Source: Aldrovandia affinis (Eukaryota > Chordata > Actinopteri > Notacanthiformes > Halosauridae). Taken from it: a DNA stretch of 64,000 nucleotides. The DNA is taken from NCBI GenBank assembly GCA_029706075.1, contig JAINUG010000047.1, forward strand, positions 1,248,675-1,312,674, written 5' to 3'. Below the pieces are notes generated by a model that was not told the origin of the DNA, ran no database searches, and was given only the letters and a program-made list of their open reading frames with translations. Below are positions 37,150 to 50,100 of this stretch, piece after piece. Positions within the stretch are counted from its first letter, which is position 1. Every line of letters begins with the position of its first letter. The position numbers and the translations under genes are program-made.

Positions 37150-37412
37150 TACATAAAAGAGATGGACTCATTGACCGCTGTTGGTCATTACAAACTCAGA
37201 CCCTGTGCCGGACAGAGGAGGATGGGCTCCCCCTCTTGGGTCTGGTTCTCCTAAGGTTTCTTCCTATTTGTTCTACCCACAGAGTTTTTCCTTGCCACTG
37301 TTGCTTTAGGCTTGCCTTTGTGGGGGTTCAGGCCAGGGTCTGCTGTTAAGCATATTGTAACAAATGTTTTGTAAAATGTTATACGAATAAAGTTTGATTG
37401 ATTGATCGTTTG
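37150..37412 (+). repeat. Retroposon 3' end, plus orientation, with (TTGA)n tail
   Basis: Contains GGTTCTCCTAAGGTTTCTTC and AGAGTTTTTCCTTGCCACTG, words of a very common fish interspersed repeat. It ends ATACGAATAAAGTTTGATTGATTGAT, a tetranucleotide tail typical of non-LTR retroposons. It points away from the similar end at 36503-36610. Confidence 0.6.
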
Positions 37413-38408
37413 ATTAAATAAATAGTTTTTCTGTTACCTCCCATATAATGAAAAGGGTAGTATGTATTTGTCTTAAGGAGATATCACTGGCTCAATGTAT
37501 TCAATGTTTCAATGTTTTGGCACCCCTTAGCTACTGTATATATTTTTAAAGGTATAAGCTGTAAATGTAAAATGTTTGTGTAAACTGTTAAGTACATGTC
37601 TAACAATGTCCTCTCTTTTCCTTGTTGTATGTGTCTATGTGCATGGACCTGGCCTCTGTTTGGACTGTTGGTTCCTCATCGCAGGTAAGCTTATTTATTT
37701 AACCCTTTTGTTGCCACACCTTTTGTGTGACAGGATTAGTCATTTGAAAGATCTACTCTGAAAGGCATTTTTCACTGCATCATTCAGAGCACAATTTTCT
37801 ATAGTGAAGAGAAATAATGTATTTAATCCGTTGAAATTTCCATGATTTCTTAGGGACTTTTTAAATTTGCCATTTACTGCCTGCTCTCAGGTTGTGTCAT
37901 CTGTTGTGCTTTGTTTGATCTCTGAGCTCTGACCCTGCAAATACACCAGTACAATATGTGAACTCCACCCTTGGGCAAAGGCCTAGTTACAGAACAACAG
38001 TTCTAGTCAGTAAATTGAAAAATGTTGTTGCCGTGGAGATGGGATTACATCCAGTGGCCTTGACCCAGCTGTTGCCAGCGCTACGTTTTTAGGAGGCTCA
38101 TTAAGTTTTATTAACATTATTCCTTGTTTGACCAGTCATCACATGCTATATGTCTAGCTTAACATTTTTAAGGCCAAAACATTTGGGGTAATAAATTAAT
38201 CCAAACCCAGTAGCTGGTGCGATGGAAAACAAGATGAGTACAGAACATTAAGCACAGCTCTTGATTCTTTACTGCTAAGTAGCGTGAAGTGACATTTTAA
38301 TATCAAACGTTTAATGGCTGATTCCCCAACACTGATTAACAGATTCATTAGACCGCTGTGCTCCAGGTCATTGGACCCATTGAGTTAACTATTTGAAGTG
38401 TGTAATGC
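37413..38408. other. Non-coding sequence, no gene seen
   Basis: A GCAGGTAAGC donor-like word occurs at 37681-37690, but the frame before it (37576 on) has no recognisable protein features. Confidence 0.35.

Positions 38409-38484
<76 letters not shown>
38409..38484 (+). repeat. (TG)n microsatellite
   Basis: A TG array of about 76 bp with one TTTG interruption near 38421, followed by GGATGTGTGTGGGTGGAGGCGG. Frames through it are Val/Cys or His/Thr artefacts. Confidence 0.95.
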
Positions 38485-38485
<1 letters not shown>

Positions 38486-39779
38486 ATGTGTGTGGGTGGA
38501 GGCGGGGGTAGGGGCTGTCAACACAGTCATTGAAAATGGACTGAGAGGAAACTACTGGAAACTACTACTTTTTTCATACTTATCAGTGTATTTTTCTTGT
38601 CTGGTTCACACACTCCAGTTTGCTATGTGGCAGTAGTTAATATCCCCTCCTTGCTTGCTAGAGGGAACAAGGTGACTGTATGCACATTTGGGGATGTTTG
38701 AGAGAAGAGCAGTTTGAGTTGAGAGAAAGTGAGGCAACAAAAAGCTGGCTCTAGTATGCCAAGGCCCATCTGTGATGTCCCACATAACCTCATTGAAAAC
38801 AGCAGTCTGTGAGCATATGACCTTTGGGAGGAGCTGAAGATTTAAAGGACACCAGACAAATGTGATTCTCTTGTAGTCTCTGCAAACACAATGGAAAATA
38901 CAATATTGCACAGGTCTCAAAAATGATTCCTTTTGGAATAGCATTTTTTGTTGTTTTTTCCTTTTATCTCCCCCATTTTGAATGGCCATTGTGCCTCTTG
39001 AGCCACCACTGTGCCACCTGCACCAATGCAAGAAGAACTAGTGTTGTTAACCGGTCTAATGCCAGTGACTATTTTCCACACTACAGGCCACACAGTACTA
39101 CAGGAGAGCTACCATTGATTGGAGTAGAGGCATATTTCACAATAACTGGTATCTTTTTTTAGTCACAGAGAAGAATGCTCGAAGAGATCTGGTTTTGTGT
39201 GAGTAAAACCATTGTTTTTCCAGATTTTTAGATGGCAGTATGCAGTGAATGGTTTGTGTAAATGTCAGTGGAATTAATCATTTTATTCATATGGACACTA
39301 AAGATCAAAACTGAAAACACAGGCTAATATCTAAAAGGCAATATTAAAATGACAATTTTAAATTGGTAATACATTTGTAAACATAGACTGCTTGTACCTT
39401 TTTAAAATCACATCTGCCTTTTAGTGTGTGTGTGACCTTCCTTCTGTTTGCAAACTTGGATTAAGTATATGTGAACATTTGCCAGTTTTGAACATATTGG
39501 AGACCAAAATCAATCCCAGTGCATATTGTGAAATAGGAATAACAAGTTTAGATTTCTGACAGAACATTGTATATTTGTCAGTGTATTTACCAGAGCAATT
39601 ATATAACCACAGAGCAGGCAACTATGGATACAACTCAAAGCTAATGCCAGTTGTCTCTCATTTTTGCATTTTGCAGACAAAATCTGAATTGCTGGGAGCA
39701 AAATCTAAAAGGACAATTTGCTCTAAAGGGAGATTTGATTTAAATTCTTAATTAATGCAGGTTTTTTTTGGTTTTTTTT
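38485..39779. other. Non-coding sequence, nothing recognised
   Basis: A 141-codon minus-strand open frame at 38606-39031 shows no family resemblance and is judged a chance frame. Confidence 0.38.
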
Positions 39780-40800
39780 TCTTCTCTCTCTTCTTCCTTG
39801 GTTCGGATGGCGCCACACGGTCGCTATAGTATGGCAGGGAAAACACTGTGCTCCATTCAGAGCGAGTTTCCTGTGCTACCCGTCAGTTTTAATGAAACCC
39901 GCATTCTTAGCGGGCCTCCTCTAAATCTCCGGGCCCGGTGATGAAGTGCCAGTGAGGGGAGGTAGGCGGTGCCGGGGCCTGGGGTACGAGGGATACAGTA
40001 CACCGTCCGCCCACATCTGCCAGTGATATAAGAATCCAAGTGGGCCCAGGCCTGGGAGAGAGAGGGGAATCCAGGCCCCACGGTGAATGAGAGATCCAGC
40101 GTCGGGGGGTCAGAGTCCCAATGAATTACCCCTGACCCCTGTATGTCAGCGAAACAGAAATATGGAGCAGCTTCCATGCAGCAGCGCCAGGGCCAGGCGC
40201 ATTGTGGCGGTGACACCTCGGTCATTGAGCTTTCCAGCTGAGGTTGCATTTGCACTGTTCTTTTGCTCCACACACCCTGTACTGCAGTTTTGCAGTGCTA
40301 CTTTTAATGCTTTTTATCATCGGGCCGTTTGTTTTAACTCCCTTTCACGCATCGCGGGCCGTGATAGCTGGTTGAACCGATGCCTAGTTAAAAAAATCAA
40401 TGAAGGAAAGTTGAAAAGGAGAACATGCGCAACCCTTTCAGGTTTCCTGTTTTCACTGATCACAGAGTGCACTGTCTCTCCCCTGAGTGCCCCATGTAGG
40501 AAATATTGTGATTAGCAGTTGATCGGATGGGATTATTTGCTAATTGAGAGGGATTTAAAAAGAAGAGCTTTTAGTGTGGCGCCGATAATAAGGTTAGAGA
40601 GAGAGAGTGAGTCGGGACTTAGAACTGGAAAAGTGGAGAGCAAGGCTTTAATGGTCACACCTGTTTTTAGCTTTTTAGGCAGCAAGCATTCTATTTTTAA
40701 TGACAGCGCTGGACATTCCCGTTTTCATGTGGGGATAATTAGAGACACAGCCTTGGGGCTGAGGGCTAAACATCACGCAATTACAGCAGGATGAGGGAGG
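39780..40800. promoter_or_regulatory. Candidate regulatory region, GC-richer, unique-looking
   Basis: About 1 kb of balanced sequence starting after a T/C-rich tract (39759-39800). It holds GGCGCCACACGGTCGC, several GGGCCTGG and CCGGGCCCGG words and a later AT-rich segment with TAATTAGAGACA. Opposing open frames (138 codons minus at 39857-40273, 142 codons plus at 40087-40515) overlap and look like chance. It could be an enhancer cluster or an unrecognised promoter; there is no firm evidence. Confidence 0.25.
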
Positions 40801-43800
40801 GGCTTATTCACGAGACATAAAAACCCTTAATAATGAGACTGTGGTGGGAAACAGTATCACATTTATACTAAGCAGGATACTGCCCATTGAATATACCATC
40901 AGGATATGTTTGTTTTCATTGTAAACCAAACATCGAAAGTAAGCGTGTTTACCCTCTGGATTTCAGAGCAAAGTAAACAAGTTTTCACAGCATCTATAAG
41001 AGCAGTTATTTTTCCTTCTCATCTTTTTTTTTCTTTCTTACTTTTCAATTGAAACCAGATGGGAGAATGGCCATGTAGGTGACTGCTTTCATGAGAAGCC
41101 AAAAGTGATTCTGAGTCATACGTGTGAAACACACAATTTCTCATCTTTACACTCCCGTCGTTATGAGCCCAAGTTTCTGTCATTCATATTCACTTCATAA
41201 ATTACACATTGGGAGCTGTTTCAATAAAGCTGATATTTTAATAAAGGCAAACTAGCATCAGGACAGAAAAGTCAGGGGAGAAATTTGCTGTGCTGAATTA
41301 AAGTAAGCATAAAGTAAAGACACCCTTTACTGATTTAATATCAATTTTAAAAATCAATATTTCTGCAATTTATAGATTACTGTACTTGAAGTGACACACT
41401 GTCTGTGGAAGAGCCATTAAGCTATTGTGCATGTAACACGATCAATTCTAAAGTGCATGTTTTGAAAAGCCAGAATCGTAAGTTGAAATTCTTTGCGTTT
41501 CACTCTGGTTCTGTCACAGGAGACATGCATGGGTGGAGGTTCATCTGTTCTGTACGTAGGTGTACTTTTTTGTTCATCAAATCTTTATTGAATACCTTTT
41601 CATGGCAATTTGAAAGAGCCTATACATTATCTTGTCATAATGGGCTTAGGTGAGACATTGAGTTATTTAGGACAGTTCTAATTACATGTGTGAGACTTCT
41701 CTAAAGGTTTCAAGAACATTGGACGGTTGATTGCATGTCTGAAATGAATCTGCTTCCCTGATTCAAATCCATTCAGGGGTGTAAACGTATTTGGAGAAAA
41801 AAAAAATTAGGTATGAGCCCTTCAGGCAGCAGGGCTTTGGTCTATCAACTGTCAGATTCCATAAAGTCCAAATGCCCTATGTACATTTGTAGGCAAATAA
41901 GTGACAGCGTCGTTGTACTAAGATTTTTAAATGAAGTGGCAAAGCTACATTGATAATAAGTAGAGCTGAGCAATAGCACTGGCCTGGTTGTACTAGGCAG
42001 TTTTTTCCTCCTCAGGTCACCATAGCCCCATAGGTCACTGTATTTCATATACAGGACTGGCCCATGGGAAATCATTACTATGGTGAAACCCTATAGAGCA
42101 TATATTTTGTGGGTGGAGATATAAAATTCATATAGGCAGGCAAACGTGATTGAAATTTCCCGACATTTCTTATCACCACTTTTTTCTGAGATACAATTGA
42201 ATAGAGTTTGGAACAGAAGAGGACTGATAAAATCCCAGGCTCTTTTGTCAAGTAATTGATATCACCTTTAGCCAGTATGTGTAAATATGTAGCAAAGTAT
42301 GACAAACTTTATGATAATCAATAAATCTCATAAATGTAATCCAGCTTGCAGCATTATGAAAGGAAAATAATATCTGACAACCATACAATTAATATGGCAG
42401 AGACCACATAACTTTACAGAGAGAGAGAGAGAGTCAGAATGATAACTGCAGTTATATATTTCCTGAAAATTACCCAAGTGTCTCAGATTGGAATGCATTA
42501 AGCATCATAACAACCGTTGGTTGTAAAATGTATGATCTTATGTCTTGTTAAGGAGGAATAATAGATTAGTTATTTGTTAGTTGTGTTATTGGTTTAAAAA
42601 AAAGCACATACAGTATATTAGCCTAAACTATTGTTGTATGCTGTTTTATTAATTCAGTAGATGAGTTTTTCTTGAGAGAAATTCTGTCTTTTGGTAGCTT
42701 TGAACAAATGTCATCAAGTGAAGACACCTAACAAGTATTACGCCTAATTCATTTTACTTATTAAAACATAATTTATTTATATTTAATTATATTTTATAAT
42801 GTTGCCACATCAAAGGTATCAATGTCTGGGATGTAAATAGCCTCTTATTAAAGGCACCAATGCCTGTGGTCTGCTGGCTGATTTTTTGCAGATTTCAGAA
42901 TACTGTTTATGTATATCTACCCAGTAAAATGGAATTAAAGAAATGAAATAAAAGATGAAAACATGTCATTGGAATGAACTGTAAGTTAAGTTGAAAACTC
43001 AAATGCTTTAAATGTAATCACCTGCGCTGTTTCGCCCCACAGCTAGATAGCTCTTTGCTAGTGTTTCCCAATTGGTTAAGAAAACCTTGTTGAGCCAGAA
43101 ATACTATCTTAACAGGAAGCGCCTGAAAGCATGGTTCAAAAGATTTTACACTTCTCATTCCCTCTCCCACACAACACAGATGCAATTTACATTTTTAGAC
43201 TGTACTTGTATAAAATTGAGAATAGTAAAATACATTGCCCCAGTGTTTATAGATTGCTCTATGCTGAAAATCAAGCCTGATCTTCTGCCTTGAGAAAAAA
43301 ACATTTGAGATTAAGTACAGGGGTTTAGCAACAATGGCTAATATTACAAAAATGAATATTAGAACAAATCTATTGTCACAATTATGTTTCTGGCTCATTT
43401 GCCATCCAGTTATAGAAGAATTGGTCAAACATCTCTTCTAGGTACATACTGTATAAAACTTGACTTGCTTATATTTCAGTTCCCGGACAATGGATATACT
43501 GTTAAAATAGTCTTGGAATTTGTCCTGAAATACCAATTCTCTCTGGTCCTGAATTTGTCTTGAAATGATAAAAATGTCTTATCTTCCTTTTCTTACATTG
43601 CATACAAATCTGAATGGTGACATATACAATGCAAAGCCACCATATGTGCATAAAATATAAAACTATATATTTTAGTATTGGTGAATTCTAAGTACTGTAC
43701 ATGTAGGAAACCTAGTCTATGTTCAGTCTAACCACAATATACCCTATCCTTGACTTTCAATGACCACATTTGTTAAATGGTTTTGATTCACACACAGCAA

Positions 43801-43920
43801 TTTTTTGTAAGCTCATTGATCATCATACATTTACATAACTAGTTTTATAAGTGCCTGCTTGATGGAAAAAAAATGGTGGAATTCTTCTCAGTCACGTTTT
43901 TCTTTCTGCTTATAAATCAC
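40801..43920. other. AT-rich non-coding sequence
   Basis: Includes a short (GA)n at about 42418-42434 and poly-A runs. No exon, RNA or repeat family was recognised. Confidence 0.4.
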
Positions 43921-44310
43921 CCTGACCTGTCACATCCCTGGGACCCCGGGTGAAGGCCTCTGGTCTTGTTTCTTCTCCTCACTGCCTGCATTAGAAATCA
44001 GCACCCCCCTTTTCCCAGAAGAGCCCTGCGCTTCGAGAAGCAGACCCAAATCCTCCCGCGGCCCGCATTATTAACACTACAGAGTGCCAGGTTCCCCCCA
44101 TGTTGTGGATAAAAACAGAAGGTGAAGTGACTGGGGAGGCCTTTGCTGCTCTTTCCCTCCAGCAATAAATCTATTCCCTTTTCAAGGCTATGCTGATTTT
44201 ATTTTTCCATAAATTAATGACCCGACAGCAGGAGCCAATAAATCAATGCTGCCATTTAACAATGCGCCCCGCTGCTTTTTGTATCTTTGTGCTCAGGTTG
44301 TACAGCAGGT
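43921..44310. promoter_or_regulatory. Candidate conserved non-coding element
   Basis: A C/G-balanced stretch with many developmental-type motifs: CCCGCATTATTAACAC, CCATAAATTAATGACC (homeodomain TAAT cores) and GCCAATAAATCAATGC near 44235. No protein frame. Of the candidates in this window it looks the most like a homeodomain-bound enhancer, but this is pattern recognition only. Confidence 0.3.
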
Positions 44311-45421
44311 AAATTGTATATCCTGTCTTCTGTTTTCTTATATTCTGCAGTAGCTATATTTTATTTTCTGAATCGGGCTCACAATTGAAAGGTGTTTTTA
44401 ATGGACAAATGATAAAACACGCTTAGTTTTATTTTGTTTATAGTATAGTATGCTCACTGGTTTCATGATATTTCATTTGCACACAGTCCACTGCTTTTTG
44501 CCACGTGTAAGTTGTTTTGTGTCTTTATCAGAAGGAAATTATTGCTTTTTTCCAAGTGATTCACACACTAGCTGTGAAATCTGTTGTGCATTTCCTATGA
44601 GGCACTGAATGATGAATTGACGGGGCAGCACACTGTAACACAGATCTCTGCATTAAACTACTCAACAAGTGAAACTCAATCTCCCCAGTCAAGGATTGTT
44701 GTTGATAGTACTGTTCCTATCTCAGGAGCCATCCTGGGCTTTCCTCTTTTACTGTGTGTCAACTCCAGGCCTTAGAATGGAAGTTTAACATGACAAATTG
44801 CTGTAAGATAGGGGAATTTTAAAAACAAGAGTGCATTTATTAGCGGGTTTGCTTCCTGTTTTCATTGTCATATACAGTGCAGTCACAGGATCTTCAGAGA
44901 CCTTTACAAGGACTGCCTTTAACTGAAACCCTTTTTGTTCCTAGGGTTAATCTGTGGAGTTTTCCTGTGACCGATGATGATTTGTGATGTATGATGTATG
45001 TTTTTTCTCAGGGGCAAATACTAAATAATCTATACTGAGATCATTAATCTAATGTTGGAGTTTACTGATTCATATTTAAAGAATTAAAGGTCTTAATTTG
45101 TAAAGAAGTAGTAGGAGGGTTGGAGGATATTTTTTATCCCCCCCCGCCCCTAAATAAGTTGTGTGTGATATTGATCCATCTCTAATTACATGCTTTGAAC
45201 ATTAGATTCAAATTTAAGATTAAAATCAATCAAATTAAATTAAATGACGAAACCTACCTAGTTTGTCTCATGGACAAAAAACATAGACACATTTATTATT
45301 TTCCTGAGCATATATGGTTTGAAAATGTCAAATAATACAGAGATTATATGTGGTTTTGTAGGGGCCTGTATTGAATATGAATATGTGTAAGTGGCTAAAC
45401 TTGTATTAATAGCTTTGCTTG
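44311..45421. other. Non-coding sequence, nothing recognised
   Basis: AT-rich; no exon or repeat family was recognised. Confidence 0.35.
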
Positions 45422-45448
45422 ATATATATATATATATATATATATATA
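45422..45448. repeat. (AT)n microsatellite
   Basis: An uninterrupted AT array of about 27 bp, self-complementary. Confidence 0.9.
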
Positions 45449-46521
45449 ATCATTGTTATTATTATTTGGGATTTAAGCATATATAATTTATGGTTACATT
45501 TCAGAGTCTATCATGAGTTATTTTTAGTTCTGTCAAATGACATGTTAATAGGAGGAGAAGTATTTAATTCTGTAGTTCTGCATCCCACATAATGATAGTG
45601 TTTCTCAGGGAAAACCTTTAATGTGTATTTATGAGCAGTAAGTGTTCCATTTTGGATATCTCTGATTGTCCTCTCTTTTAAATGGTTGTCAGCATAAACA
45701 CACATTAATTCAAAGCTCAGAGGCACATTATAATAATGTTTCAACATTTTCTGTGTGTAGCTTTGCATCTGCAGTATACACAGTGATCAATGATATCAGC
45801 TATGTGCTGCTATGGGAGCAATTGATCTGATAACATATCCAGTTGTGGCAGTAATAAAAGGATAAGTAACATCACACACAATATATGGTCATTGTTTTTA
45901 GGCAAATAACCTTTCAAAATGTCCCAGTTTACTTATTTCAGCAGCTTTGTGATTATGTCAATGTTTTTCAGTCTAGGTGGCTCATTTATCAACCCCAAAC
46001 ATACAACAGACATTACACAATACCTACTGATAAGGTTTTGTTTGTTACTCATAAATACTCTTTAGGTTTGTGGCAAGAACTTATATCTGATTTGAAGTTG
46101 TGTCCTCATCTCTTTTTTTGATGCACCATCAACAGCCAGACATTAAAACTTGCACAATCAAATAGTAAACCAACCTCTCATTTAATACAAATTAGTCTAA
46201 TTACTACATCGGTGCCTCTGTTTCTCAGAACCTATGCTAGTTACAAAAAAAACATTTGCTAGATTTATTGTTCCTGGCAAGTATAAAAAATTCATCATTA
46301 CATAAATAATTTTCATGCATGCGAAATATAGTGTCATGAGTCTTGTGGAAAGAGGTCAGTATATTCAAATGGGAAAAGTAATGTAAAGATATCACAAATG
46401 TACAAATCCTGGAGCACATTACAAGTGTGTATGACGTCAGTCTTAAAAACATATTTTCAAGTTGTTTTACAAATACAACAACACATGGCATATATTACAA
46501 ATACCCATTTGAACACAGTAG
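45449..46521. other. AT-rich non-coding sequence
   Basis: No gene, RNA or repeat family was recognised. Confidence 0.35.
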
Positions 46522-46714
46522 CCTGGATTCAATAAACATTTGTCCTTAACTTTGACTTACAAATAAATGTAGGCCTGAGTGTTCTTTTCTTCACAAATGC
46601 TGCTTGGCAAGTTCAGCAATCACCAAAACTAACTAGACAATCTGTGTTTATGAAGAAAAAAGTAACACTTCATTTGCATGTCAAAGTTAAGGACAAATGT
46701 TGATTGAATCCTGG
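46522..46714. mobile_element. Short palindromic MITE (about 190 bp)
   Basis: The left arm CCTGGATTCAATAAACATTTGTCCTTAACTTTGAC pairs with the right arm GTCAAAGTTAAGGACAAATG...GATTGAATCCTGG with only a few mismatches over about 37 bp. Weaker complementarity (TTTTCTTCA / TGAAGAAAA) continues toward the centre. It is non-coding and hairpin-like, as in miniature inverted-repeat elements. The superfamily is undetermined because no clear target duplication was identified. Confidence 0.75.
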
Positions 46715-47180
46715 GTCGTGACTCCAGTCTTTGGTCTGTCACCGTTGGTGGATCCTCATAGCCGAGGGCCTCTGTGCCAGTGTTTTGTCCATGCTCTGAC
46801 CGTGACTTGTTTTTACTTTTTCACCTAGACCTTTCCTTGCCGGGGCTCAGTTTTCCAGAGTTTTCTTTAACAGCCCTGAACTTGCATCCATCTACGGGCC
46901 ATTTAATCATGCAGCTCAAATACGCCCGGAGCTCTTTTGCGTAAGGAAGCCTTTCAGGGTAAACATAATCCATCAGCACACGCCCAATCCAGATGTCACA
47001 TTAATTGTTTGAGGGAGGCAATTTGTGGGTTGCCCAGATCTACCTAGATCTTTGAATTTACATCCTGGCTCAATAGGGCCCCTCTGAATCAAATTAAGGG
47101 CAGATCCATTGTTCTCTTCACTCAAGGCAGATTAAATGTCTGGGGTGGCTTATCTATCAAGATTAGATATCCTTATTACA
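46715..47180. promoter_or_regulatory. Candidate regulatory or conserved non-coding stretch
   Basis: Balanced unique sequence with GGGCCATTTAATCATGCAGC, CATTAATTGTTTGAGG and CAGATCTACCTAGATCTTTG (a GATCT palindrome pair). No protein frame. Proposed from texture only. Confidence 0.25.
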
Positions 47181-50100
47181 GATAATACCAGACAGCTTGA
47201 ATTATATGTTGTAAACCTGGTTTCACAAGACCACATGATATGTTTGTGTGAGTCATAATTAATTTAGGGGGCGTGTTGGAAGATGACGTGGTGGCGGTCT
47301 CATTTCTGTTTTAATTACTGCTAAACATCAGACAGGATATCTCTGGTGATAAAAGGCCAAAAAATGAGACAATAAGCTGATTTGGCCACTAGAATGATTT
47401 ATTGTATGTTGTATCAGCCTTTGGAGCTGGAGGACATGTGTCTTTGAAGTGGCTAAGATGAAGGGGCCAGGCATTACACTCAAACATTTCAAGCCTTGTA
47501 ATAAAGGGGGTGGTCATTGTATAACAGCACACAGAGGAAAAAAGAGAGGGAGAGAGAGAGAGATGCTTGGTGCTCTTTATCTCTTGACCTGTACAGACAA
47601 GGCACACACACAAAAGCTAGCTCATTAGTTACGTGGGAACCAGAAGGGTACGCATGCAAGCTAACCCCACGGAACCTGATGTTTTTGAGGTGTTTTTTTT
47701 TTTTCTTCCCCACTGTCAGTGCTGTGGATATTCAAGCACCAGGCCCAACATGTCTTGAGCACACACATGCACAAGTGTATGTTGGGGATTCATTTCTTGT
47801 AAAGTATTGCAGAGTGGTGAGTACCCTGCAGATGACGGCAGTCATAACACATTAACACTGTTTTGGATGCAAAATTTAATAAATCAATTCCAACACTGTA
47901 TACCTTAAGTTATGAGTCGCCCAATCTATCCACACAGTGCCAGTAGAATCACATCTAATGGACAAAGTAATTAAGAAATGAATGACGGTTGAAGACTTTT
48001 AAGGTCTGTTTTGGCGGGAAGGTATTTGTGTACCCGGCAACGTGATATTACCATTGTCAGTGCCACATGACTGCTGATGTGAGGCAATGTGAGAGATGGG
48101 AGGTAGGGTGTCGATGAATGGGTGTCGCCAAACCGCTATCAAAGAGTGAATACATGTAGCCCCAGGATTAAGAGAGGCCAGATTTAACAACTTGCATTGA
48201 ATCTGGTCCTGACACCTGTCCAGCTCAGGTTTCCTGGCCCCCTCCACTTTTCCGTTGCCCAAAGCTCTCGCTCTAACAATGGGTGAAGGGTACTTCATTG
48301 AGCAGTCTTTCTTCACAGGCATAATATACAGAGAACAAAATGTGGATGGATGTGTTTTAGTTAAGTGTGTGTCACACACAGTCTTTGCTCTGTGATTTAC
48401 CAGAAATGGAGCCCCTCCTTCGTAAAAATGCTACCTGCCTAACTGTACAAAAAAGTTCACGCATTGCTATAAGTTTAAGTACTGTGAGCAGCACTATAGC
48501 GGGCAGCATGCTACAACAGAGATAGCTCTTCCCCTCTTATTTCCATACTCAGTGGTATGGGATTAAGGAGATGTTGTCTGTGTGATTTGTAGTGCTGTAG
48601 TACAGAAGTACCATTCAAAATTTGAGGTACCACCTGTAATGTGAGCCTTTGATCTCTCCTATTATTCTCCCTCTACTGGAAGGGGGATGGAATATGGGGT
48701 GGGGTAGGCCCACCATTACCTTTCCTTGTAAGTGACCAGCAGATAAAGCTGTCCACTCAGCACCCAGCTGCACGCCCTAGTCGGGTCCCAACAACCCCCT
48801 CTCAAAGGTCACTTCTGATTAGAGGCATAAAGAACTCCAACACCCACAATAAACCATGTCTGGAAGGGCTGGGGGCAACAAGTTCAGAAAGATCTCCCCT
48901 GTCTGGTTATCATTATTTTGTTTTGTTGGTGTTGCAAATGATTCCAAAAAAGTCAGAAGTGCTTGAAAATGAACCTTTTAACATTTTGTTTGTCCACATG
49001 ACACTGCTGATTTGTAAATGCTTGGTGCATCCAACCAAGCTTTTACTCTGGATTTTATTTTCTCACAGAACCACTCCAGGTGCCTTTAATTAGTATTTAT
49101 TTTTCCTCTCATTGCAGATTAAAATGATTGCTATCTGCATTTGAACCCATGACTTCTATTTCTGCCTATACAGCTCAAGCTGCATTACAAAAACAACAGT
49201 TAGATGTGATGACAGTTTATTGTACTTCTTACTGTAGTTACTTTTGCATTTGGTTGTTATTGTACAACTGTACTGTAAATGATCATCTTTTATGCTCTTT
49301 TATGCATCTTTTTAGGTCTGGAAATCATTATACCTTCCTGTTTTGGAAGATAAGATAAATTCATTTTTGGTTAAATAAAAAATGACAGTAGCAATTCTGT
49401 TCTCTTAAAAAAGTGTGCTTATTCTTCCATTGCCTTAGGAAAGAAGGAAGGTCACTGAGCCCTGCAATAAAATCAGGATACAAGCTGTAATGCTGAATTA
49501 TTGATGGAACACAGACATAAAAAAAACTGCCTCTGATCATAATATATAATTCATGTGGTCAACCTCGAGCAGTTCCAAAAGATCAGCTGTATTTTAGCCT
49601 TTACCATAATTAGAGAGGGGGGCAGGGTGCTTTTTTCCCCTTAAAATCCTTAAATTACTTTATGTGGGCATGCCAGAAAAGTATCTTAATTATGTCATAC
49701 AGGCCAATCATCTCCAGAGAATACATGAACCCTAAGTGGGACTCTTCACAGGCAAACTTTGGTTCACAACAAACTCAGATGTATCTAAAAATAAAGTTAG
49801 TTCTGTATTATGAGTACCAGATGTGTGGGAAAAGAATGAGTGGATATCTTGGAAAAAGAGCTCATTAATTTTTCTTTTTGCGCTTTGGTGCGTATATGGT
49901 ACATCGCAGTTGTACAACCTGTGACATCTGGAGGTTTGTAAATGACAAGTGTAAATAATCTCTCGAACGCAGAACATGGCACACATGTTTTGTTTATGCC
50001 TTCCTCTTTGGCAGAGCCAGGGATACGTTTTCATGGGGGGGCATAAGACATTTTGTGCAATGTTCGAGTAATTTTAGGTGCCATGGGTCACTGTCAGGAG

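Noticed and set aside
37576..37690. Possible exon ending at a GCAGGTAAGC donor
   Set aside because: The frame before the donor shows no recognisable protein sequence, and the acceptor side is not convincing.
38606..39031. 141-codon open frame on the minus strand
   Set aside because: The translation is compositionally ordinary but matches no family I know, and nothing in the surroundings suggests a gene.
40087..40515. 142-codon open frame on the plus strand, overlapping a 138-codon frame on the minus strand
   Set aside because: No domain, no conserved motif, no splice context. It sits in a GC-richer stretch where stops are rare and has an opposing frame of equal length, so chance is the better explanation.
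41775..41815. CAGGGGTGTAAACG, resembling a hAT terminus
   Set aside because: No second end, no 8-bp duplication and no extended similarity were found; a 12-base resemblance alone is not enough.
44284..44310. Candidate end of the upstream ARID3 exon (sequence ...CAGCAGGTAAAT)
   Set aside because: The preceding codons do not read the expected EEQFKQ in any frame.
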